DNA from: Acidobacteriaceae bacterium
GTDB taxonomy: Bacteria; Acidobacteriota; Terriglobia; Terriglobales; Acidobacteriaceae
DNA length: 9,354 nt
Reading direction: 5' to 3'
NCBI GenBank assembly: GCA_003133425.1
Contig: PKXI01000227.1
Span: 4,330-13,683, forward strand
The position numbers and the translations under genes were made by a program. The notes beneath the pieces were generated by a model that saw nothing but the letters and a program-made list of their open reading frames with translations, had not been told where the DNA came from and did no database searches. The first letter of the stretch is position 1; each line of letters begins with the position of its first letter. Below are positions 1 through 5,812 of this stretch, piece after piece.

Positions 1-254
1 GAGAGCCGCGTGAAGTGGCGAATGATTTCGATCTCGCTCAACTCCGGCAACTGGGGGGCGGTCTTCCGATGAGCTTCTCCAAGAAGAGAAGAAAAATCGA
101 TGGCAGGCACGTCGAGCGGCGGCAGCTTGTAAGCGCGCTTGCCGGGCGAGGATTTCTCAAATACCAGCGCCTCGTTCTGAGTCTGGTGGGGACGGACTTT
201 GCCGAGTGTTTTGGGGCCGGTGGTGATATTCGGTGTGGTTGCGTCGGTTGTCAT
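1..254 (-). CDS. gcvPB: Glycine dehydrogenase (decarboxylating) subunit 2, P-protein C-terminal half, partial
   Basis: Only the first 84 codons are present; the gene continues beyond the left edge. The P-protein decarboxylates glycine with PLP and passes the aminomethyl group to the lipoyl arm of GcvH. In organisms with a split P-protein, GcvPB carries the PLP-binding lysine, which lies outside this window. The visible N-terminus is a variable Thr-rich leader, then the family block ALVFEKSSPGKRAYKLPPLD (about residues 32-51) and, near the edge, IIRHFTRLS, both typical of GcvPB starts. The start ATG shares one base with the gcvPA stop codon (TAATG at 252-256), and a GGAGG lies 4 nt upstream inside gcvPA, so translational coupling is likely. 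The identification is firm; completeness cannot be judged. Confidence 0.93.
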   Translation of the reverse strand, partial: MTTDATTPNITTGPKTLGKVRPHQTQNEALVFEKSSPGKRAYKLPPLDVPAIDFSSLLGEAHRKTAPQLPELSEIEIIRHFTRL

Positions 255-1603
255 TATGCCTCCACCAGCCCGGCCGCCAGCACTTTGGCTGCGGTATCAA
301 TCTGTTCGCGCGTAATCATTTCGGTGGCGCACCAGAGGGTTGCGTTGCCGAGTTCGGGATACCAGCGGCTCAGGTCAAGGCCGCCGACAATCTTTTCATC
401 CATCAGGCGCTGGTTCCAGAGCGACGGCGCCTCAACAGTGCTGAGGACAAACTCGTGGAAGCGCGGCGCACCGCTGAACAACTGCGTTGTGCCCTGATTT
501 TGGGCGAGTGTTGTGGCCGCGTAATGGGCTTTGGCCATGTTGTGCTCCGCCAGTTCGCGGATGCCTTCTTTGCCGTAAACAGTCAGGAAGATAGTGGCCA
601 TCAGCGCAACAAGCGCCTGATTGGTGCAAATGTTGGAAGTCGCCTTCTCGCGGCGAATGTGTTGCTCGCGCGTCGCCAGCGTCAGGACGAAGCCGCGGTA
701 GCCGTTGCCGTCGACGGTTTGGCCGACGAGGCGGCCGGGCATCTGGCGCAAGTATTGTTCTTTTGCCGCGATCACACCGCAGTAAGGGCCGCCGTAGCTG
801 AGCGCAACGCCAAACGACTGCGCCTCCATGCTCACGATATCTGCCTCGACCGGTGGCCGCACGACGCCGAGTGAAACCGCCTCAGCAATCGACACGATAA
901 GCAGCGCGCCTTTCGCATGAGCAATCGCCGCGATCGCCGGAATGTCTTCAATCACGCCGAAGAAGTTGGGACTCTGCACCAGAACCGCCGCGGTCTCATT
1001 CGTCACCGCTGCTTCGAGCGCAGCAAGATCAATTCGGCCGGTTTCGCGGTTGTAAGGGACGAGCGTTGAAGGCAGTCCCTGGTGCTTGGCGTAGGTCGCC
1101 AGCACTTCGCGGTACTCAGGATGAACGGTTGCAGCAACCACAGCCTTGTGCCGCCCGGTCACGCGCACAGCCATCATCACGGCTTCAGCCGCGCCCGTCG
1201 ATCCGTCGTACATGCTTGCGTTGGCTACGTCCATGCCGGTCAGCTCGGCGATCATCGTCTGGAATTCGAAGATGGCCTGCAACGTGCCCTGCGTGATCTC
1301 GGCCTGGTAGGGCGTGTAGCTGGTGAGGAACTCGCCGCGCTGTACGAGCGAATCGATAATGACAGGCCGGTAGTGGCGATAAGCGCCCGCACCCAGGAAG
1401 CTGGCGTAGCCGATTGCATTTTTGCTCGCGGCGGCGCGAAAGTAGTCGACGATTTCGCTCTCGGCTTGTTGGCGGGGTACGTTGAGGTCGCGGGTCAGGC
1501 GATATTCGGCTGGGATGACTTCAAAGAGAGAGTCAATGGAGGCTGCGCCGATGTCGGCGAGCATCTTTAGGCGTTCGTCCGGGGATTTGGGTAGGTAGCG
1601 CAT
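254..1603 (-). CDS. gcvPA: Glycine dehydrogenase (decarboxylating) subunit 1, P-protein N-terminal half
   Basis: This 449-residue protein is full length for a bacterial GcvPA. It pairs with GcvPB to form the PLP-dependent P-protein of the cytoplasmic glycine cleavage system (glycine + lipoyl-H to CO2 + aminomethyl-lipoyl-H). The N-terminus [15 protein letters not shown] is the classic family start. Other recognisable blocks are [12 protein letters not shown] (about 70-81), [20 protein letters not shown] (94-113), [14 protein letters not shown] (128-141), [16 protein letters not shown] (262-277) and the [19 protein letters not shown] segment (311-329). GcvPA has the aminotransferase fold but no PLP lysine of its own, as expected for this half. 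The start lies 8 nt after the gcvH stop with no clear Shine-Dalgarno sequence, which suggests coupling to gcvH translation. Nothing indicates truncation or frameshift. Confidence 0.97.
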   Translation of the reverse strand: MRYLPKSPDERLKMLADIGAASIDSLFEVIPAEYRLTRDLNVPRQQAESEIVDYFRAAASKNAIGYASFLGAGAYRHYRPVIIDSLVQRGEFLTSYTPYQAEITQGTLQAIFEFQTMIAELTGMDVANASMYDGSTGAAEAVMMAVRVTGRHKAVVAATVHPEYREVLATYAKHQGLPSTLVPYNRETGRIDLAALEAAVTNETAAVLVQSPNFFGVIEDIPAIAAIAHAKGALLIVSIAEAVSLGVVRPPVEADIVSMEAQSFGVALSYGGPYCGVIAAKEQYLRQMPGRLVGQTVDGNGYRGFVLTLATREQHIRREKATSNICTNQALVALMATIFLTVYGKEGIRELAEHNMAKAHYAATTLAQNQGTTQLFSGAPRFHEFVLSTVEAPSLWNQRLMDEKIVGGLDLSRWYPELGNATLWCATEMITREQIDTAAKVLAAGLVEA

Positions 1604-1611
1604 TTCAGTTT

Positions 1612-2001
1612 TTAGCTGCCCGTTTCTTCGGAGATGAAGGCTTCATACGCAGTGGCGTCGAGCAGAGCGTTGAATTCCGCTACATTGGCCAACTCTACTT
1701 TGATGATCCACGTGCCGTGCGGATTCTCGTTGATCTTGTCGGGCGCGTTCTTCAACTCTTCATTGATGGCTGTCACGGTGCCGGTGACGGGCGAGTAGAG
1801 GTCGCTGACGGCCTTCACGCTCTCGACCGAGCCGAATGTGGCGTTGGCCGTGACTGCGTCGCCGACCTTGGGCACATCCACATAGACAATGTCGCCGAGC
1901 GAACTCTGCGCGTAGTCGGTGATGCCGACGGTGCCGATGGCGCCATCGAGCTCGATCCATTCATGTTCGCGGGTATAGCGGTAATTCGAGGGGTAAGGCA
2001 T
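1612..2001 (-). CDS. gcvH: Glycine cleavage system H protein (lipoyl carrier)
   Basis: This 129-residue protein has the normal length for GcvH, the lipoylated shuttle that carries the aminomethyl group from P-protein to T-protein and is then reoxidised by lipoamide dehydrogenase. The start has the usual Y-T-x-x-H-E-W motif ([10 protein letters not shown], residues 9-18), followed by [20 protein letters not shown]. The lipoyl attachment motif [18 protein letters not shown] places the modified lysine at about residue 63. An AAGGAG at 2012-2017, 10 nt before the ATG, supports the start. It is the first gene of the visible gcv cluster. A weak -10-like TACACT at 2040-2045 (minus) is the only promoter hint, and I could not pair it with a good -35. 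No glycine riboswitch signature was recognised upstream. gcvT is absent from this side of the operon. Confidence 0.97.
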   Translation of the reverse strand: MPYPSNYRYTREHEWIELDGAIGTVGITDYAQSSLGDIVYVDVPKVGDAVTANATFGSVESVKAVSDLYSPVTGTVTAINEELKNAPDKINENPHGTWIIKVELANVAEFNALLDATAYEAFISEETGS

Positions 2002-2080
2002 GGTGGGTCCGCTCCTTCTTAAGAAAACAGCGAAGCTCTAGTGTAAATCGTGCCTGTTCGCCGAAGAGGCTGAGGAAAAG

Positions 2081-2121
2081 GGGGAAAGACAGGGAACTAG
2101 GGAACGAGGGACCAAGGGAAC
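2081..2121 (+). repeat. Left arm of 41-nt inverted repeat, made of AGGGAACN octamers
   Basis: From 2091 the sequence is a degenerate tandem of 8-nt units: AGGGAACT, AGGGAACG, AGGGACCA, AGGGAACC, and then AGGGAAGG just past the paired arm (to 2130). The reverse complement of this arm recurs at 2554-2594 with two mismatches, at 2088 and in the third octamer. Over the inner 33 nt (2089-2121) there is a single mismatch. The purine-rich strand is the plus strand here. Confidence 0.9.
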
Positions 2122-2410
2122 CAGGGAAGGAGAAGGGAGGGATATGGGGAACTCGGTACTCATTCCTTGAGTTTGTTCATGATTGCGATCAGGAGCCGGC
2201 TTACGTCGGCGGAGAGCCTATCAACGGATTCATACGACTGCTTCGCGCCAAATTCGAGTCTCGCAGAAATGATGAGCTGCGTCTGCAATTCGCAGTTGGA
2301 GGCTCTTGCAATGCCCAGAAACTGCAAGTATTCGCCTCTTGTCGACCTTCCATAACCCTCAGCAATGTTGCTCGCGATAGAGACAGACGCGCGCCGCAAT
2401 TGATCCACTA

Positions 2411-2521
2411 TAGATCCGGCAAATAAATACTGTCTTCGTGCTACCCCACCCTAGCCACAAAAACAAAGACGTGGCGAGGATGGGGCACCCAAAGGTTGTT
2501 GGGATTTATTTGCCGAAGCAA
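2411..2521. mobile_element. 111-bp palindromic MITE-like element with TA target duplication
   Basis: The termini are TAGATCCGGCAAATAAAT (2411-2428) and, inverted at the other end, TTGCTTCGGCAAATAAAT (2504-2521). They match at 15 of 18 positions, with the inner 12 identical. TA dinucleotides flank both ends (2409-2410 and 2522-2523), as expected for IS630/Tc1-mariner-type non-autonomous elements. The interior contains a second imperfect palindrome (2444-2485). There is no coding capacity. The element interrupts the IVP-family gene, and excising it with one TA restores that reading frame, which supports both the boundaries and the TA duplication. I recall similar GGGTGCCCCA-containing palindromes as abundant in acidobacterial genomes, but cannot verify this here. 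Confidence 0.75.
2444..2485. repeat. Imperfect hairpin inside the MITE-like element
   Basis: The left arm CCCCACCCTAGCCAC (2444-2458) pairs with GTGGCGAGGATGGGG (2471-2485) at 13 of 15 positions around a 12-nt A-rich loop (2459-2470). As RNA in either direction it would form a strong stem, so the inserted element may affect readthrough from the M48 gene toward gcvH. It lacks a following U-tract, so it is not a canonical intrinsic terminator. Confidence 0.8.
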
Positions 2522-2553
2522 TAGGCCAAATCGCTCTGCCGGTTGGCCGTCTT

Positions 2554-2594
2554 GTTCCCTTGGCCCCTCGTTCCCTAGTTCCCTGTTTTTCCCC
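2554..2594 (-). repeat. Right arm of 41-nt inverted repeat, made of octamers
   Basis: This is the reverse complement of the left arm. Read on the plus strand it is built of pyrimidine-rich units such as GTTCCCTT, GGCCCCTC, GTTCCCTA and GTTCCCTG. Its outer end coincides with the last base of the M48 peptidase TAG stop codon (2594-2596), so the arm begins exactly where that coding sequence ends. Confidence 0.9.
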
Positions 2595-3967
2595 TATTTG
2601 TCGAAAAACTCTCCGTGCCCACCGTTGACCCATGGATCGTAGTGTTCAGCAAAAATCGCGCGATTCTGGGTGGAGGGGTGTCCATACTCCCAGAACTCGA
2701 TGAAGGGGTTGGGATTAGGGTCTTCGAGCCAGGCCTCCCCCAGATGGTTGAACGCGGAAACAGCAGTCTTCTGCGGGTCGGCAACGACGCCGTGAATAGC
2801 TTCCTGCCCGTAGACGTCGGCCTGGTGTTCGAAGTGGCGGCTGAAGGTGCTGTTAACCGGCTCCAGCAAAAATCCTGCGACAGAAATGGCAAACAGAAGC
2901 ACGACAAAGCCAGCTCGTGAAGCGAGTGGGTTGCCGTCTTCCTGCCCTCCCAGTTGCCAGCGCGAGCCGAAGCGGCGCGCAAGCCAGGCGGCGAATCCGG
3001 CGCAGGCCCAGTAAATGAAAAACAACGCGAAGGCCATGCCGGCAATCAATTTGGGAATGTGGTGGAGAACGTAGTGGCCGCTCTCGTGGCCGAAGATGAA
3101 GAGGACTTCATCGTCAGGAACACGGCCGGCGGTGGTGTCCCAAACCACGATGCGCTTGGTAGCGCCAAGGCCGCTCACATAGGCGTTAAGGCCGTTTGTC
3201 TTGACGCTCGCCTTCATCAGGAACATGCGCTCCGGCGGAATGTTGGTTCCGGTGCGGACCGCGACCTTTTCAAGCTCCGTAACCAGGCCTGCGTTGTTCT
3301 TCGAGAGTGGTTCGAACTTGTTGAAGATGGGTTCCAGCAGCGGCGACACGAAGATGGAGAGCACCAGGAGCGGCAGCGTGGCCACCCAGGCACCAAACCA
3401 GTAGCGGCGGGGCCAGCGGCGCACGATCCAGTTGAAGAGCAGCATTACGGGCGCGCCGATCAGCAGCGTAAGGCCCAGCGCCTTGCCTTGGTCGCCGAGC
3501 CAACTGCCCCAACTCTGCACGCTGATCCCGAATTGTTTTTCGGCATTCTGGCTGAACCAGCTGAGAGGCTCGCTCGCGAGGGTAGCGATGACCAGGTAAG
3601 CAGCGAAGAAGACGAGTCCCTGAATCCAGCGGCGGCCTGATGTGCGCCGTGCCCACGCTTCGATGCGAGCCGCAGAGCGTGTAGACAGCAGCAGCCACAG
3701 GACGGCCAGGCCCCAGAGCCCGCCGACAATGTCCAGGATGTTGCGGATGCGGCTGATAGCGATGGCCTTGGCAAGCTTGTCCGGAGGCAGCGTGTATGCA
3801 TTCTGGGGATTGGCCGGCGCCGGCGCGACAGACCCCGCCTGTTGAGGAGCCGTCTGGGCGATCACGATGCGAGGCGCAACTCGGGGTCCCGGCACAATGC
3901 GCGGGCCCACGCAGGCGAGCAGAACTGTAAAGCAGACAGTGAGCAGGGAAGGGCGTACAAATGTCAT
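2594..3967 (-). CDS. M48-family (Ste24/CaaX-protease-like) integral membrane zinc endopeptidase
   Basis: With the preferred start the protein has 457 residues. It has an N-terminal hydrophobic export segment ending in LLAC (residues 16-19, a possible but imperfect lipobox). Membrane helices lie at about 77-95, 115-131, 163-182 and 189-211, then the family segment SPLLEPIFNKFEPL. The zinc-binding HESGH is at 294-298, two further helices are at about 307-330 and 352-371, and the third ligand is Glu380 in FSRHFEHQADVYGQE. A late HPS is at about 430. This order (M48 N-terminal membrane domain, HExxH, E-x3-D) is that of Ste24-type proteases; in bacteria the substrates are usually unknown membrane or misfolded proteins. 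ATG 3967 is chosen over 4003 because AAGGAG sits 7 nt upstream and the signal segment follows directly. It is divergent from the Tld pair. Its TAG stop is immediately followed by the octamer repeat arm. Confidence 0.92.
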   Translation of the reverse strand: MTFVRPSLLTVCFTVLLACVGPRIVPGPRVAPRIVIAQTAPQQAGSVAPAPANPQNAYTLPPDKLAKAIAISRIRNILDIVGGLWGLAVLWLLLSTRSAARIEAWARRTSGRRWIQGLVFFAAYLVIATLASEPLSWFSQNAEKQFGISVQSWGSWLGDQGKALGLTLLIGAPVMLLFNWIVRRWPRRYWFGAWVATLPLLVLSIFVSPLLEPIFNKFEPLSKNNAGLVTELEKVAVRTGTNIPPERMFLMKASVKTNGLNAYVSGLGATKRIVVWDTTAGRVPDDEVLFIFGHESGHYVLHHIPKLIAGMAFALFFIYWACAGFAAWLARRFGSRWQLGGQEDGNPLASRAGFVVLLFAISVAGFLLEPVNSTFSRHFEHQADVYGQEAIHGVVADPQKTAVSAFNHLGEAWLEDPNPNPFIEFWEYGHPSTQNRAIFAEHYDPWVNGGHGEFFDK

Positions 3968-3974
3968 GAGACAT

Positions 3975-3980
3975 CTCCTT
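3975..3980 (-). promoter_or_regulatory. Ribosome binding site fixing the M48 peptidase start
   Basis: AAGGAG on the minus strand, 7 nt before ATG 3967. It favours this start over an in-frame codon 36 nt further upstream at 4003, which lacks a Shine-Dalgarno sequence. Confidence 0.7.
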
Positions 3981-4042
3981 GTTTGGAGCCGACTTTGAGA
4001 CAATCTTGAATACAGATGCTTTTACTCGATTTCGCCCCACTT

Positions 4043-5812
4043 ATGCCACAGAAAAGTTCAGCAGTCCCAGGAAGATTCGCGCCGAGTCCGTGTCTATGCG
4101 CGGCAATTGCGGTTTCAGTTCTGCTGATTCCGGCGGCGGCTCCTGCGCAGAAGACCACCCCGGTTCTCCTCGACGCGATGACCACGGAGTTGCAACGCGC
4201 TTTCACCTCGCTTGGCAAGCAGGTACCCGGCAAACCGGACTCTGACAAGCAGTTGCCGCCTTACTTCCTCAGCTACTCGGTGAGCGACGCGAGCGGCGTT
4301 TCGGTCCGCGCACAATTTGGAGCGCTGGTTGATAGTTCTGCCAACCACGCGCGTGTAGCCGACGTACAGGTGCGGCTGGGCAGCCGCGGGCTCGACAACA
4401 CGCATGGGGACCATCGCGGTTCCGCCGTGAACAGTTTGCAACTGCCGCTTACCGACGACCGCGAGGCATTGGGGCGGTCATTGTGGCTAGCCACCAACAC
4501 CGGCTACAGCACGGCGATGGACAACTACCTGCGTGTGATAACCGAAGCCGAGGTCAGGGCGAAAGAAGAAGATACTTCGCCGGACTTCAGCCAGGAGTCG
4601 CCGCAGTCATACATCGGCAAGCCGGCACCTGCTGTGGTGATAGACCGTGCTGCCTGGGAACGGCGGGTGCGGTCGCTTTCGAAGATCTTCCGTGAGTTTC
4701 CCGATGTGTACCAGAACGTAGTGATGATGACGGCGCAGAACGAGACCGACTACTTTGCCTCGTCAGAGGGTTCGCGTTTGGTAACTCCGCACCAGTCTGC
4801 GCGGCTGGTGGCGATTGCGGTAACCCGCGCCGATGACGGCATGGACCTGTTCCGCGAACAGACCTTTGAAGCCGAAACCGTGGAGGGACTGCCCACGCAG
4901 GCCGCACTGGAAGCCGCGATGCGAGAACTGGGCAAAAGCCTCGAAGCGCTGCGCAAGGCGCCGGTGACGGAGCCCTTCAACGGTCCGGCAATTCTGTCGG
5001 GACGCGCGGCAGCGGTGTTCTTCCACGAGGTGCTTGGGCACCGGCTCGAAGGCCAGCGCCAGCGCGGCGACGAGGAAGGGCAGACGTTCACAAAGGATGT
5101 GGGCAAGCCAGTGCTACCGAGTTTTCTGTCCGTGTCCGACGATCCAACGGTGTCGAAGTTCGGCGACACCTGGCTCAGTGGAAGCTACGAGTACGACGAC
5201 GAGGGCGAGAAAGCGCGCCGCGTCGATCTGATCTCCGATGGAGTGTTGAAGACATTTCTCATGTCGCGACTCCCGATTGCCAGTTTCAGTTCCACCAACG
5301 GCCACGGCCGTGCGGAAACCGGTCACGTCCCCACCGGGCGCCAGGGCAACCTGATTGTGACCTCGACCAAAAGCGTGCCGGAGTCCGAGCTGCGCAAGCA
5401 GCTGATCGACGAAGCGAAGAAGCAGGGCAAGCCGTACGGGCTCTATTTCGAGGACATCTCCTCGGGCTTCGCGGTAACAACGCGCAGTTCGCCGCAGGCA
5501 TTTCAAGTGATTCCTCTGGTTGTGTGGCGAGTATATGTCGATGGCCGTCCCGATGAGCTGGTGCGTGGAGTCAGCATTGTGGGCACCCCGTTGGCGGCGA
5601 TGAAGCGCATCGTGGCAACGGGCGACAAGAGCGAAGTATTCAACGGCGAGTGCGGCGCGGAGTCGGGCACGGTTCCGGTGAGCGCGGTGGCACCGGCCAT
5701 GCTGGTGAGCGAAATGGAAACGCAGCGCCAGCCGCAGGGCACGGCACGACCGCCGATACTGCCGATTCCTGGTGCGGAAGCACCCGCGCCCACAGCAAAG
5801 GAGGCGCAATGA
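4043..5812 (+). CDS. Secreted TldD/PmbA-family metallopeptidase, catalytic subunit
   Basis: With the start used here the protein has 589 residues; an alternative ATG at 4016 would add nine. Neither start has a good Shine-Dalgarno sequence. 4043 is preferred because it gives a basic n-region before the hydrophobic stretch CAAIAVSVLLIPAAAPAQ, with likely cleavage after APA. The TldD zinc site HEVLGH is at about 328-333, followed by RLEGQ and a D/E-rich loop. STNGHGRAETGH follows at about 417-428, and C-terminal NGECGAESGTVPVSAVAPAM has Cys at about 537, matching the cysteine zinc ligand of TldD. Characterised TldD/TldE is a cytosolic heterodimer that degrades unfolded peptides and processes microcin B17; this copy should be periplasmic. 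The stop overlaps the next gene by ATGA, so the pair is one operon, divergent from the M48 peptidase. Confidence 0.9.
   Translation: MPQKSSAVPGRFAPSPCLCAAIAVSVLLIPAAAPAQKTTPVLLDAMTTELQRAFTSLGKQVPGKPDSDKQLPPYFLSYSVSDASGVSVRAQFGALVDSSANHARVADVQVRLGSRGLDNTHGDHRGSAVNSLQLPLTDDREALGRSLWLATNTGYSTAMDNYLRVITEAEVRAKEEDTSPDFSQESPQSYIGKPAPAVVIDRAAWERRVRSLSKIFREFPDVYQNVVMMTAQNETDYFASSEGSRLVTPHQSARLVAIAVTRADDGMDLFREQTFEAETVEGLPTQAALEAAMRELGKSLEALRKAPVTEPFNGPAILSGRAAAVFFHEVLGHRLEGQRQRGDEEGQTFTKDVGKPVLPSFLSVSDDPTVSKFGDTWLSGSYEYDDEGEKARRVDLISDGVLKTFLMSRLPIASFSSTNGHGRAETGHVPTGRQGNLIVTSTKSVPESELRKQLIDEAKKQGKPYGLYFEDISSGFAVTTRSSPQAFQVIPLVVWRVYVDGRPDELVRGVSIVGTPLAAMKRIVATGDKSEVFNGECGAESGTVPVSAVAPAMLVSEMETQRQPQGTARPPILPIPGAEAPAPTAKEAQ
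5797..5804 (+). promoter_or_regulatory. Ribosome binding site fixing the start of the second Tld gene
   Basis: AAAGGAGG lies 4 nt before ATG 5809. It selects this start over in-frame codons further upstream (from 5650) that lie inside the preceding gene, and it allows translational coupling through the ATGA overlap. Confidence 0.8.

Larger units (their letters stand above)
2160..2553 (-). pseudogene. Four-helix-bundle protein of the 23S rRNA intervening-sequence (S23/IVP) family, N-terminally truncated and interrupted
   Basis: The intact 3' part (2160-2408) gives about 82 residues with the family signature QLRRASVSIASNIAEGYGR, followed by the EYLQFLGIARAS and ELQTQL helices. The family is known as ORFs in rRNA intervening sequences (for example Leptospira) and, far more often, as free-standing genes of unknown function; Avd of diversity-generating retroelements has a related fold. 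Usual length is about 115-125 residues, so helix 1 is missing. Upstream in the same frame a TAG appears at once, inside a palindromic insertion (2411-2521). Beyond the insertion, minus-strand codons read AERFGL. Joining them after removal of the insertion and one TA gives ERFGLVDQLRRAS, the expected family sequence. Only about ten residues precede ERFGL before octamer repeat DNA starts, so the 5' end is also lost. The residual ORF could start at GTG 2408, but I see no ribosome binding site and treat it as a remnant. Confidence 0.8.
2081..2594. mobile_element. Putative composite cassette: octamer-repeat inverted arms flanking an IVP-family gene remnant
   Basis: The 514-bp stretch between the gcvH upstream region and the M48 gene stop codon is bounded by two long inverted arms (2081-2121 and 2554-2594; 39 of 41 positions pair by hand alignment). 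The interior holds a decayed four-helix-bundle (S23/IVP-type) gene and a younger palindromic insertion. Hand-counted GC over 2161-2400 is about 52%, apparently lower than the flanking genes. No transposase lies inside. No target-site duplication is apparent immediately outside the arms, so calling the whole unit mobile is inference from the terminal inverted repeats and the discrete cargo. It could instead be a locally expanded repeat that grew around a resident gene. Confidence 0.45.

Noticed and set aside
233..1570. Plus-strand open frames (213 and 162 residues) across the gcv region
   Set aside because: Antisense to gcvPA, whose protein is collinear with the family throughout.
2089..2130. 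CRISPR-like short repeats
   Set aside because: The units are 8 nt, contiguous and degenerate, with no spacers and no cas genes nearby.
2023..2160. Glycine riboswitch upstream of gcvH
   Set aside because: No recognisable aptamer core on the minus strand; most of the space is octamer repeat.
2451..2633. 60-residue minus-strand frame between the M48 gene and the IVP remnant
   Set aside because: Consists of the octamer arm and the palindromic element read through in one frame; no protein family features.
2954..3640. 228-residue open frame on the plus strand
   Set aside because: Antisense shadow of the M48 peptidase gene, which has clear HESGH and membrane helices.
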